Below are positions 18,814 to 29,364 of a DNA stretch of 64,000 nucleotides, in pieces. The DNA is from Bacteroidaceae bacterium (GTDB taxonomy: Bacteria; Bacteroidota; Bacteroidia; Bacteroidales; Bacteroidaceae). Every line of letters starts with the position of its first letter. Position 1 is the first letter of the stretch. The stretch covers positions 1 to 64,000 of the forward strand of contig JAGBTN010000010.1 in the NCBI GenBank assembly GCA_017631315.1, written 5' to 3'. A program made the position numbers and the translations under genes. The notes beneath the pieces are model-generated. The model worked only from the letters and a program-made list of their open reading frames with translations, searched no databases and had not been told where the DNA came from.

Positions 18814-19808
18814 TTCAACAAGTCTGCATAGTATTCTATGGCTTCTTTCACCTTTTCAACTGTTCCCTGCATCGAACATTGCAGCCTGCCGCCACTGGCA
18901 TTCTTATGTCCACCACCACCGAAGAATTTCGATGCCATCTGGTCGCATGGGAAATCACCTACGCTGCGCAGACTCAACTTCATTGTGCCCGGATGCTCTG
19001 TATCCTCGTTGATGAAGACACTAAGCTTCGTTCCCAACATTGTAAGAGGAATGTTGACAATGCCCTCTGTGTCGCCATTCTTAACCTTAAAACGACGGCG
19101 TTCTTCGTTCGTAAGTGTTATAATAGCAGCATGACGATTGTAGAGGACCTTCATGTTGACATAAAGCAAATAGCCTTGAAGCCTGAGGCGGGCTTCGGAA
19201 GCCGTCCAGAAAACATTGCGATAAATCAAGTCCTTGTCAATGCCATGAGAGAGAAGACGGCTGACATGCTCATAGATGACCGGACGATTGGAATTGAAGG
19301 AGAACGCACCAGTATCGCACATCATGGCCGTATAAAGGCAAACAGCTTCGTTCTCTGAAATGTTGTCCATCTCTCCCATATCAGTAAACAACCGACAAAT
19401 GACTTCTCCTGTTGCACACATCGTAGGCTCGGAAACAATGTGCCGGCAGAACTCCATGTCGGGGTCGAGATGGTGGTCGATCAAAATGCGAGGAGCTTTG
19501 CTCGCAACAATATCCTCTTCCATGTTGGCCAGGCGTGCCGACTGGTTTAGGTCGCAGACTACAACAAGGTCTGCAGCCTCGATAGCGGCTTTTGCTTGCG
19601 TTTCCTGTTTCGTATGTACGAGTATGTCGTCGGCTCCAGGCAACCATTTGAGGAAGTCCGGAAATATGTTGGGTACGATGACAATTGCCTCTTTGCCTTT
19701 CCTCTCGAAATAGTGTCTCATCGCAAGCGACGAGCCGATGGCATCGCCGTCGGGATTGACATGAGTACAGATTACAATGTTCTTGCTTCTATCTATTAGT
19801 TCTTTCAT
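18810..19808 (-). CDS. nrnA: DHH-family oligoribonuclease/pAp phosphatase (NrnA-like)
   Basis: A 332-residue DHH/DHHA1 phosphoesterase. The N-terminal metal site is NPDGDAIGS, the central DHH motif lies in LIDHHLDPD, and the C-terminal DHHA1 signature is FFGGGGHKNASGG. NrnA enzymes degrade 2-5 nt RNAs to mononucleotides and dephosphorylate 3'-phosphoadenosine 5'-phosphate in the cytosol. Length and motif order are normal. It overlaps the upstream S41 protease gene and the downstream hydrolase gene by four bases each. Confidence 0.93.
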   Translation of the reverse strand: MKELIDRSKNIVICTHVNPDGDAIGSSLAMRHYFERKGKEAIVIVPNIFPDFLKWLPGADDILVHTKQETQAKAAIEAADLVVVCDLNQSARLANMEEDIVASKAPRILIDHHLDPDMEFCRHIVSEPTMCATGEVICRLFTDMGEMDNISENEAVCLYTAMMCDTGAFSFNSNRPVIYEHVSRLLSHGIDKDLIYRNVFWTASEARLRLQGYLLYVNMKVLYNRHAAIITLTNEERRRFKVKNGDTEGIVNIPLTMLGTKLSVFINEDTEHPGTMKLSLRSVGDFPCDQMASKFFGGGGHKNASGGRLQCSMQGTVEKVKEAIEYYADLLK

Positions 19809-21433
19809 TTTTCTATTGTTGAGGCTGCGGGAAATGATAGTCCTTTGTCAAGAATCTCTTGAGCTTTAACGACGACTGGGTCGTCTTTGCAAAGGAACAT
19901 GAGATAATCTGCTCGCTCTCCCACATTGTTTATTATGTTGCCGTAAATGCTGCGTTCAAAAAGACGGCGACTCTTCTTCAGCATGAGGTTTCGCCTGCGC
20001 AATTGATGTTTCTCGCCGAATTGGGCAAACTTTTCCAGCAGGTTCTCTCTGCGAAGGAATTGTTCCATTCGGTCTGGTGTGCGCAAGGCAGTAAGTTTTG
20101 CACGATTCTCGTCTGCATAAGTAAAAGCGAACTGATGGACAAGTCCGGTTAGGACAGCTTCGCGATAATATGAGGTAATGGCTGTTGTGTCTTCAGGAAC
20201 GAAGATGTCTGGCGTAATGCCGCCGCCACCGTAAACAATGCGCCCGATACTTGTTTTATATTGTTCGCCTTCTTGTGGAATACTGTCTTGTGAGAAATAT
20301 TCACCACGTTCATAACGTGCCATAATATCTTTTTCATATTCCTCGCCGTGGCCTTTCTCATATGGCTTTTGGATGCATCGCCCACTTGGAGTGTAATAGC
20401 GTGCAACAGTGAGACGCACAACACTTCCGTCGCGGAAATTCATGGGTTGCTGCACAAGGCCTTTTCCGAAAGTACGGCGACCGACAATGGTTCCTCTGTC
20501 ATTATCCTGGATGGCTCCTGCAAATATCTCGCTTGCGCTTGCGCTGAATTCATCAACAAGCACGACGATAGGCAGTTTTTGGAAGGTGCCTCGTCCGTCG
20601 CTATGAAACTCCTCGCGTGGACTTTTACGTCCTTCGGTATAAACGATGAGATTGTTTGCTGGCAAGAACTCATTGACCATCTGAATGGCGACATGCATAT
20701 ATCCTCCCTGGTTGCCACGAAGGTCCATGATGAGTTGTTCCATGCCTTTCATGTTGAGGTTCGCAAGTGCTACAAGCATTTCGGCATATGTCTGTTCGCC
20801 AAAGTTCTTTACGTGTATGTATCCGGTGTGCTCGTCCTTCATGAAATATGCATCAACGCTAACAACGGGAATGTCTCCACGAACGACGGTGAAGTATTGT
20901 AGTTCGGTTGTTCCGTGGCGTTTGATGCCAAGTTTCACTTCCGAACCTTTTTCTCCCTTTAGGCACTTCATTACTTCGTTGTCGCCCATCCCGACAAGAG
21001 ATGTTGTGTCGGCTGAGACGATTCGGTCCCCGGCCAGGATTCCCACTTTCTCTGCAGGGCCTCCGTGTATTACAGATAGTACATTGACGGTGTCGCGTTC
21101 AATTCTAAACTGTACTCCGATGCCAGAAAAGGAACCTCTTAAGTCTTCGCTGGCTTCTTCGGCATCCTTAGGGTTGAAGTATCGGCTGTGCGGGTCGAGC
21201 TCACTAAGTATTTGTGGCATTGCATCTTCAATAAGAGAATTCATATCAACCGTATCGACATAGTTGTTGTCGATGAGTTGTAGCAGGTGTCCCACTTTAC
21301 TTGAACCCGTATTGATGATGCTTATGCGTCCGCTGGTAAAATGGCTTGTGTATGCGGTGCCAATGAAGATGCCGACGATTGTTCCAAGAGCAATGAGTAG
21401 GGGCGTGAAGCGAAGTTTCGTATTTGGACTCAT
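19805..21433 (-). CDS. S41 C-terminal processing peptidase
   Basis: A 542-residue CtpA/Prc-like periplasmic serine protease. A signal anchor spans about 9-30. A PDZ domain (about 90-180) follows, with GPAEKVGILAGDRIVS. The catalytic core has the serine S299 in EFSASASE and the lysine K324 in TFGKG, spaced 25 residues as in E. coli Prc. The C-terminal extension is about 120 residues long. Likely roles are processing or clearing envelope proteins; the target is unknown. It lies 30 bases downstream of the M3/deaminase fusion gene and overlaps nrnA. Confidence 0.93.
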   Translation of the reverse strand: MSPNTKLRFTPLLIALGTIVGIFIGTAYTSHFTSGRISIINTGSSKVGHLLQLIDNNYVDTVDMNSLIEDAMPQILSELDPHSRYFNPKDAEEASEDLRGSFSGIGVQFRIERDTVNVLSVIHGGPAEKVGILAGDRIVSADTTSLVGMGDNEVMKCLKGEKGSEVKLGIKRHGTTELQYFTVVRGDIPVVSVDAYFMKDEHTGYIHVKNFGEQTYAEMLVALANLNMKGMEQLIMDLRGNQGGYMHVAIQMVNEFLPANNLIVYTEGRKSPREEFHSDGRGTFQKLPIVVLVDEFSASASEIFAGAIQDNDRGTIVGRRTFGKGLVQQPMNFRDGSVVRLTVARYYTPSGRCIQKPYEKGHGEEYEKDIMARYERGEYFSQDSIPQEGEQYKTSIGRIVYGGGGITPDIFVPEDTTAITSYYREAVLTGLVHQFAFTYADENRAKLTALRTPDRMEQFLRRENLLEKFAQFGEKHQLRRRNLMLKKSRRLFERSIYGNIINNVGERADYLMFLCKDDPVVVKAQEILDKGLSFPAASTIEK

Positions 21434-21463
21434 TTGTTCAATTTGTAGATGTTATTTCTCAGT

Positions 21464-23911
21464 TTAGGAGGAGGTTGGTATGTATTGCACTTCTATGCCT
21501 GCCCTACGCAAAAGGTCCACTCCGTCTGTAAGGCGATATTCTCGGCTGTATATGACACGTTTGATGCCTGCCTGTATGATGAGCTTTGCACATTCGATGC
21601 ATGGTGAGTCGGTAACATAGAGTGTACTGCCGTTGCTGTTGTTCCCGCTTCGGGCTATCTTAGTGATGGCATTCGCTTCTGCATGAAGGACGTAAGGTTT
21701 TGTAACACCGTTTTCTTCGCAGATGTTTTCGAATCCTGCAGGTGTTCCGTTATATCCGTCGCTGATGATCATTTTGTCTTTTACGACAAGTGCTCCCACC
21801 TGACGTCGTTGGCAATAGCTGTTTTCACTCCATATCTGAGCCATGCGCAGATAACGTGTGTCGAGTTCTTTTTGTTTTCTTTCGGCTATTTCCTGTGGCA
21901 GTTCTATTTCGTTGCGTTTAAGCAGGGCTTTGATGTCTGGCTCTTTTCCTCGGAAGTTTACGTAGAGTCGCATAGGGTCGCATGTTCCACCTTTCGAAAG
22001 GATTTCGCGTCGGAAACTTTCTGCAGTGTTGCGGTCGAAGATTCCTTTCTCCAAGAAGAGGCCGAAGGCGTCGGCATCGAGCACTTCTGCCCATTTGTAG
22101 CTGTAGTATCCTGCTGCATAACCTCCGCTCATGATGTGTGAGAACTGTACGCTCATGTTTGTTTCGGGAATGGCGGGCAACAGCGAGGTCCGACTTTGTG
22201 CTTTCTTTTCGAAGTCCATGACCTCCTCCTTGAGTGGTTCAGTGAGTGTATGGTATGCCATGTCGAGCATGCTGAAGCTGAGTTGGCGTATGCAGGCATA
22301 TCCACAATTGAAGTTACGACTTTTCCTGATACGTTCAATGAGATCGTCGGGGAGCAGCTCGTTTGTCTCATAATGGCGTGCGAAGGTGTGTAGGAACTCT
22401 GGTTCGATGGCGAAGTTCTCCATCAGTTGTGATGGGAGTTCTACGAAGTCGCGTTTAACGCTGGTGCCACTTTGTGCTCTGTATTGTACTTTGGAGAAGA
22501 TGCTGTGTAGTGCGTGTCCGAATTCATGGAGGAAGGTTTCTACTTCGCTCAATGTGAGTAGTGATGGCTTGTTTTCGGTTGGCTTGGTGAAGTTCATGAC
22601 GATGCTGACATGAGGACGGTGGTCTATGCCTTTGTCGTCGATGTATTGCTCGCTGAAGTCAGTCATCCATGCACCGCTTTGCTTACTTGTTCTTGGGAAG
22701 AAATCGGTGTAGAGGACAGCGAGGAAGGTGCCGTCTGAATCGATAACCTCGTATGCTTCTACATCGGGGTGATAGACTTCGATGTCGGGTTGAGGTTTGA
22801 ATGTGATGCCATAGAGTTTTGTTGCCAGACTGAAGATGCCTTCCTTGACGTATTGCAGTTTGAAATATGGCCGTAATATTTCGCTGTCGATTCCGAACTT
22901 TTGCAGTTGCATTTTGTGGCTATAGTAGCTCCAGTCCCATGGCATAAGTGTGAAATCGGCTCCCGCCATACGGCTCAGTTCTTCTTTCTCTGCTTTGGCT
23001 ATGGGCATGTATGCTTCGTAGAGTTGCTCAATGAGGTCGTTGACGCGAGCGGGGGTCTTGGCCATTCTTTTGCGCAATGCATAATCTGCAAAGCAGGAGA
23101 AGCCAAGCAGTTTGGCCAGCTTCAGGCGGAGGTCGACGATGCGACGTATTATTTCCCGATTGTCGTAGGCGTCTCCTTTGCAGCAGATGGTGTTTTTGGC
23201 CATATACATCTTCCGGCGCAGCTCGCGATTGTCTGCAAAGGTGATGAAAGGACCATAACTTGGTGCTTGCAATGTGAAGACCCATCCTTCTTTGTTTTTC
23301 TCTTTAGCAGCCAGGGCGGCAGCGTCTAATAGTGAGTCGGGCAGGCCGGCAAGTTCGGTGGGGTCGGTAATGTGTAATTCGAAATCAGCAGTTTGCTTGA
23401 GCTCGTTTCGGCTGAATTGCAGGGAAAGTTGTCCAAGCTCTGTTTCAATGGCAGCAAATGTTTTTTTGTCTTCGTCGTTGAGAAGTGCGCCGCTACGTAC
23501 AAAACCGTCGTAGGTGTCGGCAAGGAGTTTTCGCTCTTCGTCGTTGAGTTCTCCCGGGTTTTTCCACACTTGTTTGATGCGTTGGAACAGTTCTTTGTTA
23601 TGCACAATGCGCGCCGAATGCTCTGTCAGCATGGGGGAGAGCTTTTGTGCCAGTTCGTCCATCTCGTCGGACGTGTTTGCATTCAGCAGGTTGAAAAAGA
23701 TTGTGGTGGCTCGTCCCAACAGCTCGCTTGTTTGCGGCACGATGGTATTTTGGAAGGTTGGCGGTTCTGGGTTCGCTATGATGGCTGCGATCTCTTCGTC
23801 TTCTATCTTCATGGCTTCAAGAATCGCCGGTTCGTAGTCTTCGAGTTTGATGCGCGAGAATGGTATTGTCTCGTGCTTTGTCAAGAATTTTTGTTCGAGC
23901 AGTATGTTCAT
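21464..23911 (-). CDS. Fusion of M3-family oligopeptidase with dCMP deaminase
   Basis: One 815-residue frame carrying two normally separate enzymes. Residues about 1-690 are a Dcp-like M3 zinc peptidase with HEFGH (H462, E463, H466) and a downstream glutamate in KRDFVELPSQ. Residues about 695-815 are a deoxycytidylate deaminase with HAEAN (H743, E745) and PCIEC (C771, C774), complete from RYLRMAQIW to the C-terminus. Each part has about its usual full length. No stop or good start codon lies between them. Both catalytic sites look intact. An in-frame upstream ATG at 23974 lies beyond the -7 box, so ATG 23911 is preferred. The S41 protease gene follows 30 bases downstream. Confidence 0.9.
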   Translation of the reverse strand: MNILLEQKFLTKHETIPFSRIKLEDYEPAILEAMKIEDEEIAAIIANPEPPTFQNTIVPQTSELLGRATTIFFNLLNANTSDEMDELAQKLSPMLTEHSARIVHNKELFQRIKQVWKNPGELNDEERKLLADTYDGFVRSGALLNDEDKKTFAAIETELGQLSLQFSRNELKQTADFELHITDPTELAGLPDSLLDAAALAAKEKNKEGWVFTLQAPSYGPFITFADNRELRRKMYMAKNTICCKGDAYDNREIIRRIVDLRLKLAKLLGFSCFADYALRKRMAKTPARVNDLIEQLYEAYMPIAKAEKEELSRMAGADFTLMPWDWSYYSHKMQLQKFGIDSEILRPYFKLQYVKEGIFSLATKLYGITFKPQPDIEVYHPDVEAYEVIDSDGTFLAVLYTDFFPRTSKQSGAWMTDFSEQYIDDKGIDHRPHVSIVMNFTKPTENKPSLLTLSEVETFLHEFGHALHSIFSKVQYRAQSGTSVKRDFVELPSQLMENFAIEPEFLHTFARHYETNELLPDDLIERIRKSRNFNCGYACIRQLSFSMLDMAYHTLTEPLKEEVMDFEKKAQSRTSLLPAIPETNMSVQFSHIMSGGYAAGYYSYKWAEVLDADAFGLFLEKGIFDRNTAESFRREILSKGGTCDPMRLYVNFRGKEPDIKALLKRNEIELPQEIAERKQKELDTRYLRMAQIWSENSYCQRRQVGALVVKDKMIISDGYNGTPAGFENICEENGVTKPYVLHAEANAITKIARSGNNSNGSTLYVTDSPCIECAKLIIQAGIKRVIYSREYRLTDGVDLLRRAGIEVQYIPTSS

Positions 23912-23934
23912 TTTTTGTAGATATAAAAGCGATG

Positions 23935-23942
23935 CAAAGTTA
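23935..23942 (-). promoter_or_regulatory. -7 box for the M3/deaminase fusion gene
   Basis: TAACTTTG on the minus strand, 23 bases upstream of ATG 23911. The -33 element is weak (CTTG at 23961-23964, gap 18). Confidence 0.5.
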
Positions 23943-24022
23943 TAAAAAAAAAGTGTAAAGCAAGTGGTCGGCAAATGTCTATTTTCTATATTTTGTAAAT
24001 TCTATTGTGTTGTTTGAAAACT

Positions 24023-24088
24023 ACACGTGTTAAGTCGGTCAACTATACACGTTAAGTTGGCCAATTACACGTGTTAAGTCGGCCAACT
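24023..24088 (+). repeat. 22-bp tandem intergenic repeat, GTTAAGT type (locus A2)
   Basis: Three contiguous 22-base units at 24023, 24045 and 24067, alternating ACACGTGTTAAGTCGG and ATACACGTTAAGTTGG heads. Each ends in CCAACT/CCAATT or TCAACT, so AGTTGGCC and CACGTG palindromes alternate. It lies between divergent genes (M3/deaminase and lepA), outside both promoters. Confidence 0.85.
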
Positions 24089-24233
24089 AAACGAGATATG
24101 TTTTCCGATACTCCTGTACGATATTTTTATTTTGTCTCGAATTATATGTCTTTCCATTGTTTGACGAGTGGCTTTTTTATAATGAAACATGAAAATTATG
24201 AGCTATGGAATAGGAATTTTGAACTTAATTTCG

Positions 24234-24241
24234 TACCTTTG
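24234..24241 (+). promoter_or_regulatory. -7 box for lepA
   Basis: TACCTTTG 24 bases before the lepA ATG. No well-spaced TTTG is seen upstream. Confidence 0.5.
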
Positions 24242-24265
24242 CAAAGCAATATATAGACTTTTTTC

Positions 24266-26047
24266 ATGCAAAACATTCGAAATTTCTGCATTATCGCCCA
24301 TATTGACCACGGGAAGAGTACACTTGCCGACCGCTTGTTGGAGTACACGAAAACAATTACTGTGACCAAGGGGCAGATGCTCGATGATATGGATTTGGAG
24401 CAGGAGCGTGGCATTACTATCAAGAGCCATGCTATCCAAATGGAATACACTCTCGACGGACAAAAGTATGTCCTGAACCTTATTGACACTCCGGGACACG
24501 TTGACTTCAGCTACGAGGTGAGCCGAAGCATTGCTGCTTGTGAAGGTGCCCTGCTGATAGTCGATGCTACGCAAGGCGTGCAGGCACAGACAATTAGCAA
24601 TCTTTACATGGCCATAGACCACGACCTCGAGATAATTCCCGTTATCAACAAGTGTGATATGTCCAATGCAATGCCCGATGAGGTGGGAGACGAAATCGTC
24701 GACCTCATAGGTTGTAAGCATGAGGACATTATACGTGCAAGCGGCAAGACAGGTATGGGCGTGGAAGACATACTGAGAGCAGTGGTCGAACGCATCCCCT
24801 GTCCGAAAGGCGATAAGGACGCCCCGCTTCAGGCCCTCATTTTCGACTCTGTGTTCAATTCCTTCCGTGGCATCATTGCTTACTTTAAGATAGTAAACGG
24901 AACCATGCACAGCGGAGACCTTGTTCAGTTTATCAATACAGGAAAGGAATACAAGGCCGACGAAATAGGCGTGCTGAAGATGAACATGATGCCCAAGCAG
25001 GTATTGCAATGTGGCGATGTGGGATATATTGTATCGGGTATTAAAACCGCAACAGAAGTCAAGGTGGGCGATACCATAACAACAGTCGACAATCCTTGCA
25101 AAGAAGCAATTGCCGGTTTCGAAGAAGTAAAGCCAATGGTCTTTGCAGGTGTATATCCCATCGAGACCGACGACTACGAGAACCTGCGAGCTTCGCTTGA
25201 GAAGCTACAACTCAACGATGCCAGCCTTACCTTCCAACCCGAAAGTTCTGTAGCACTCGGCTTTGGCTTCCGATGTGGTTTCCTTGGCCTCTTGCACATG
25301 GAAATCATACAGGAAAGACTCGACCGCGAATTCAATATGGATGTGATTACAACCGTCCCTAACGTTTCATACCTTATTTATAATAAGCAAGGGGAAGTCA
25401 GCGAAGTACACAATCCTAGCGGCATGCCAGACCAATCGCTCATCGACCACATAGAAGAACCATACATCCGAGCATCCGTTATCACAACAGCCAATTTCAT
25501 CGGCCCTATCATGACGCTTTGCTTGGGAAAACGAGGAGAATTGCTTAAACAGGAATACATCAGCGGCAACCGAGTAGAACTGCAATACGCAATGCCCTTG
25601 GGCGAAATCGTCATAGACTTCTACGATAAACTTAAGAGTATTAGTAAGGGCTATGCATCTTTCGATTATCACCAGGACGGTTATCGCCCCAGTAAACTCG
25701 TGAAGATGGATATCCTGCTCAATGGCGAACCTGTGGATGCCCTTTCTACACTTACGCACTTCGACAATGCAGAAACCTTCGGTCGCAGAATGTGTGAGAA
25801 GTTAAAGGAACTCCTTCCGCGCCAACAGTTCGATATCGCCATTCAGGCAGCAATCGGAGCCAAGATTATTGCCAGAGAGACTGTTAAGCAAGTTCGAAAG
25901 GATGTGCTTGCCAAGTGCTATGGTGGTGATGTGAGCCGTAAACGTAAACTTCTCGAGAAACAGAAAAAGGGTAAGAAACGAATGAAACAGATAGGTAACG
26001 TACAAGTCCCGCAAAAAGCATTCCTTGCAGTGCTCAAGTTGGATTAA
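24266..26047 (+). CDS. lepA: Elongation factor 4 (LepA)
   Basis: A 593-residue translational GTPase. The P-loop AHIDHGKST lies at 11-19. Switch II is DTPGHVDF with its catalytic histidine present, unlike the EF-G paralogue at 13.5 kb. The LepA-specific C-terminal domain follows, ending with a lysine/arginine-rich stretch ([16 protein letters not shown]). EF4 binds ribosomes and affects initiation and elongation under stress; it is highly conserved. Length is normal. It is transcribed from its own promoter, divergent from the M3/deaminase operon, and is followed by a Crp/Fnr regulator 78 bases later. Confidence 0.97.
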   Translation: MQNIRNFCIIAHIDHGKSTLADRLLEYTKTITVTKGQMLDDMDLEQERGITIKSHAIQMEYTLDGQKYVLNLIDTPGHVDFSYEVSRSIAACEGALLIVDATQGVQAQTISNLYMAIDHDLEIIPVINKCDMSNAMPDEVGDEIVDLIGCKHEDIIRASGKTGMGVEDILRAVVERIPCPKGDKDAPLQALIFDSVFNSFRGIIAYFKIVNGTMHSGDLVQFINTGKEYKADEIGVLKMNMMPKQVLQCGDVGYIVSGIKTATEVKVGDTITTVDNPCKEAIAGFEEVKPMVFAGVYPIETDDYENLRASLEKLQLNDASLTFQPESSVALGFGFRCGFLGLLHMEIIQERLDREFNMDVITTVPNVSYLIYNKQGEVSEVHNPSGMPDQSLIDHIEEPYIRASVITTANFIGPIMTLCLGKRGELLKQEYISGNRVELQYAMPLGEIVIDFYDKLKSISKGYASFDYHQDGYRPSKLVKMDILLNGEPVDALSTLTHFDNAETFGRRMCEKLKELLPRQQFDIAIQAAIGAKIIARETVKQVRKDVLAKCYGGDVSRKRKLLEKQKKGKKRMKQIGNVQVPQKAFLAVLKLD

Positions 26048-26125
26048 GTGCGTTCCACCTCACTCCTACATATATCCCTCTGAACCAGAGGACGGCAATG
26101 GATAATTGTTTAAAGGTAAAAACAA

Positions 26126-26773
26126 ATGGAAAGGCGTCGTGACATAGCAAAGGAGATAGCTCGCACATATTGCCCTATGACTCCGCTTGGGATAGATACT
26201 CTTAGCAGTATTCTTGTTCCCATGAAGTTCCAGAAAGGTGAGACCATACTGGAAGTCGGGAAGGTTTGCAGTGCTTTGTTCTACGTCGACAAAGGAATGG
26301 TTCGACAATATTATTATAAGAATAAGAAAGATGTTACCGAACACTTCTCTTTCGAGGGACGCATCGTTTTTTGTATCGAAAGTTTTATAAAGCAGGAACC
26401 CAGTCGCCTCATCGTCGAAGCATTAGAGAATTCAAAGGTTTATGCAATACCATACGATGCGCTCCATAACGCAATGGTACGAAACCAGGAGATGGAGATG
26501 CTTTATCGTAAGATACTTGAACACGTAGCCATCAGCAGCCAGGAACATGCAGACAGCCAGCGTTTCGAAAATGCTGCCGAACGTTATGACAGACTCCTCA
26601 GAGAGAAACCTGAAATTATTTTGCGTGCTCCAATGGTGCACATAGCCAGTTTCCTGCAGATGACTCCCGAGACACTCAGTCGAGTTCGTGGGGCTGTCAC
26701 TTCAGGCACAGCCAAGAATAACGCACCTCGTGATACGAACGACCCTTGGTGGACATATTCAAATCCGAAGTAG
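26126..26773 (+). CDS. Crp/Fnr family transcription regulator
   Basis: A 215-residue protein with an N-terminal cyclic-nucleotide-binding-type beta-roll (about 20-125; FQKGETILEVGKVCSALFYV) and a C-terminal helix-turn-helix (about 165-190; VHIASFLQMTPETLSRVRG). There are no clustered cysteines of the Fnr iron-sulfur type, so an oxygen-sensing cluster is unlikely. The effector is unknown. This is the common Bacteroidetes small Crp-like group. The start ATG at 26126 follows an A-rich leader, as usual in this phylum. Regulon and ligand cannot be inferred from context. Confidence 0.85.
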   Translation: MERRRDIAKEIARTYCPMTPLGIDTLSSILVPMKFQKGETILEVGKVCSALFYVDKGMVRQYYYKNKKDVTEHFSFEGRIVFCIESFIKQEPSRLIVEALENSKVYAIPYDALHNAMVRNQEMEMLYRKILEHVAISSQEHADSQRFENAAERYDRLLREKPEIILRAPMVHIASFLQMTPETLSRVRGAVTSGTAKNNAPRDTNDPWWTYSNPK

Positions 26774-26964
26774 TTATTGTAACTATAGAAAGAAATAAAG
26801 TTATAGAGTTAAATAGTAAAATCTTCTTGTCACTGTTACTGGAGAGAAATCAGGCATGCAATAAAGTGCTTTGTTACAGATAACCGATGACTTTGTTGTT
26901 GGTTACGATTTAGATTATGATGGTTTAGGAAGATATACAAAAGACATATATACATTATAAAACA

Positions 26965-27543
26965 ATGAAAAATATCATTATTTTTGGTGCACCTGGTTCA
27001 GGTAAGGGCACCTACAGCGACGAGATTGTAAAGCGTTACGGCATGGGTCACATCAGCACAGGCGATGTGCTTCGCGCAGAAATCAAGAACGACACAGAGT
27101 TAGGTAAGATTGCCCAGGGATATATCTCTAATGGCCAACTTATCCCCGATGATTTAATGATTGAGATTTTGGCTAAGACCTATGATGCTCAGCCTGCAGG
27201 TAAGGGCGTTATTTTCGATGGTTTCCCTCGTACGATTGCTCAGGCAAATGCTTTGAAGCAGATGCTTGCGGAACGCGGCCACGAAATGGGTGTGATGATA
27301 GAACTTGTTGTGGAAGAGGATATCTTGATGGCTCGTTTGCTGAACAGAGCAATAGAACAGGGACGTGCTGACGACAATGAGGAGACAATCAAGAAGCGTT
27401 TCGATGTATATAAGAACCAAACTGCTCCATTGATTGATTGGTTTGAGAACGAAGGCATACGCAAGACATTCTGTTGGGCAAACACACCGACCAAAGAGGG
27501 TATGCTTTCGTCCATCTTCGAGTACCTTGATACTCTGGCATAA
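26965..27543 (+). CDS. adk: Adenylate kinase
   Basis: A 192-residue adenylate kinase (2 ADP to ATP + AMP). P-loop GAPGSGKGT at 8-16; the AMP-binding region has [18 protein letters not shown] follows. The length suggests the short-LID form, and no zinc-binding cysteines are seen in that region. Its stop codon shares one base with the start of obg (TAATG), so the pair is translationally coupled. pgeF and an M23 peptidase gene follow in the same operon. The 190 bases upstream hold no clear promoter of the usual pattern. Confidence 0.96.
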   Translation: MKNIIIFGAPGSGKGTYSDEIVKRYGMGHISTGDVLRAEIKNDTELGKIAQGYISNGQLIPDDLMIEILAKTYDAQPAGKGVIFDGFPRTIAQANALKQMLAERGHEMGVMIELVVEEDILMARLLNRAIEQGRADDNEETIKKRFDVYKNQTAPLIDWFENEGIRKTFCWANTPTKEGMLSSIFEYLDTLA

Positions 27544-28715
27544 TGGCAGAAAGTAATTTCGTTGATTACGTCAAGATATGTTGCCGCTCCGGTAAGGGTG
27601 GTCGCGGCTCTATGCATATGCATCGCGCCAAGTATGTTCCCAATGGCGGACCAGATGGCGGCGATGGTGGTCGTGGTGGTCATGTCTATTTGCGTGGCAA
27701 CCACAACTACTGGACGCTTTTGCACCTTCGATACGAACGCCACGTCTTTGCCGGTCATGGAGGAAATGGCGGTCCGAGTGGAAGCACAGGTGCAGATGGA
27801 GCGGATCGTTATATTGATGTGCCGTGTGGTACTGTCGTTTATGATGCCGAGACTGGCGAATACATCTGCGACGTTACCGACGACGGACAGGTGGTGATGC
27901 TGCTCAAGGGCGGTCGTGGCGGCATGGGTAATAAGCATTTTGCCACATCCACCAATCGTGCTCCACGTTATGCACAGCCAGGCGAACCAATGGTGGAACG
28001 CACAGTCATACTTGAACTTAAGCTTTTGGCCGATGTTGGCCTTGTGGGTTTCCCCAATGCTGGTAAGAGTACACTCTTGAGTTCTGTTTCAAGTGCAAGG
28101 CCCAAGATTGCCGGATATCCCTTTACTACGATGGAGCCTTCGCTTGGCATTGTGTCCTATCGCGATGCTCAGTCTTTTGTGATGGCAGACATTCCCGGTA
28201 TAATCGAAGGTGCATCGGAGGGACGAGGCCTTGGTCTTCGATTCCTGCGACACATTGAACGCAACTCCCTTCTACTGTTTATGGTGCCCGGCGATACGGA
28301 TGACATTAAGCACGAATATGAAGTGTTGCTCGGTGAATTACGCAACTTCAATCCCGACATGCTCGACAAGCAGCGTATTCTGGCCATAACGAAGAGCGAC
28401 CTCCTCGATGAAGAGTTGCAGCAGATGCTTTCTGAAGATCTTCCCGATGACCTTCCACATGTCTTCATTAGTGCTGTGACGGGTAGTGGTTTAAATAAAC
28501 TTAAAGACCTCCTTTGGACGGCTCTGAACAGCGAGAGCAATAAGTTGGCGGCAATTACGCAGCAGGAGAAAATCGTACATCGCAACAAGGACATTGATTT
28601 CTTCCGCAGAGAGTTGATGGACGAAGGTGAGGACGATGATATTGAAATCCTTGATGATGACTGCCTTGAGGACGTAGATGAACTCGACGACTATATCTAC
28701 GAGGATGAGGAATAG
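27543..28715 (+). CDS. obg: Obg-family GTPase (ObgE/CgtA)
   Basis: A 390-residue ribosome-associated GTPase needed for 50S maturation and linked to the stringent response. The glycine-rich N-terminal Obg fold (about 1-155; [14 protein letters not shown]) is followed by the G domain with [18 protein letters not shown] and TKSD. The C-terminus is a highly acidic tail (many D/E residues from about 350) and not a classic OCT domain. It begins one base into the adk stop and ends inside the start of pgeF. Confidence 0.96.
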   Translation: MAESNFVDYVKICCRSGKGGRGSMHMHRAKYVPNGGPDGGDGGRGGHVYLRGNHNYWTLLHLRYERHVFAGHGGNGGPSGSTGADGADRYIDVPCGTVVYDAETGEYICDVTDDGQVVMLLKGGRGGMGNKHFATSTNRAPRYAQPGEPMVERTVILELKLLADVGLVGFPNAGKSTLLSSVSSARPKIAGYPFTTMEPSLGIVSYRDAQSFVMADIPGIIEGASEGRGLGLRFLRHIERNSLLLFMVPGDTDDIKHEYEVLLGELRNFNPDMLDKQRILAITKSDLLDEELQQMLSEDLPDDLPHVFISAVTGSGLNKLKDLLWTALNSESNKLAAITQQEKIVHRNKDIDFFRRELMDEGEDDDIEILDDDCLEDVDELDDYIYEDEE

Positions 28716-29364
28716 CCTTATCACATACAATACTCCCGATTGGCTGACGGCATTTACTACAGGAAAAGGCGTGGAACCAGAACAGCTTGGCATCGAACAG
28801 GATGCGCTTGTTCTTCCACGCCAAACTCATTCCGACCATGTCTTATGGACGGAAAAGGCTGGACGACCGGAAGATACTGATGCTGTCATCACTGATTCTC
28901 CGGGTCTTTGTGTCTGTGTAAAGACTGCAGACTGCATTCCAATCCTCCTGTACGATGCAAGACAACGAATTGTTGCAGCCGTTCATGCCGGTTGGCGCGG
29001 AACGGTAGCAGACATTGTTGGGAAGACTATCAAGGAGATGAATCCTCTTAATGCCACTGATATACACGCCATTATCGGTCCGGGCATTTCGCTTGAATGT
29101 TTCGAGGTGGGCGATGAAGTTTATGAAATATTCCATAAGGAGGGATTCCCCATGCAACGTATTGCAAAAGGTTTTCCTGCAGATGGCGGTGAGGCATGGC
29201 ATATTGATCTATGGGAGGCAAACAGATGGCTGATGGAGCAGCAGGGTGTGACGGACATCTTTGTGCAGGGCATTTGCACACGAAGTTCAATGGATTTCTA
29301 TAGTGCAAGACGCGAGACCATCAACACAGGTAGGAATTACAATGGCATAATGATTTTACGATGA
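28705..29364 (+). CDS. pgeF: Peptidoglycan editing factor PgeF (laccase-domain protein)
   Basis: A 219-residue protein of the YfiH/PgeF family, which acts on cytosolic murein precursors carrying L-serine instead of L-alanine; other members are purine-nucleoside-active enzymes. The metal/active-site residues fall at H42 (THSDH), C77 (KTADC) and H94 (HAGWRG). [12 protein letters not shown] is also typical. ATG 28705 overlaps the end of obg by 11 bases. An earlier in-frame ATG at 28678 would lie deeper in obg and gives a poorer fit. It overlaps the M23 peptidase start by four bases. Confidence 0.9.
   Translation: MRNSLITYNTPDWLTAFTTGKGVEPEQLGIEQDALVLPRQTHSDHVLWTEKAGRPEDTDAVITDSPGLCVCVKTADCIPILLYDARQRIVAAVHAGWRGTVADIVGKTIKEMNPLNATDIHAIIGPGISLECFEVGDEVYEIFHKEGFPMQRIAKGFPADGGEAWHIDLWEANRWLMEQQGVTDIFVQGICTRSSMDFYSARRETINTGRNYNGIMILR

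Noticed and set aside
26077..26091. CCTCTG/CAGAGG hairpin after lepA as a terminator
   Set aside because: Only six base pairs with a three-base loop and no T-tract; too weak to list as a feature.
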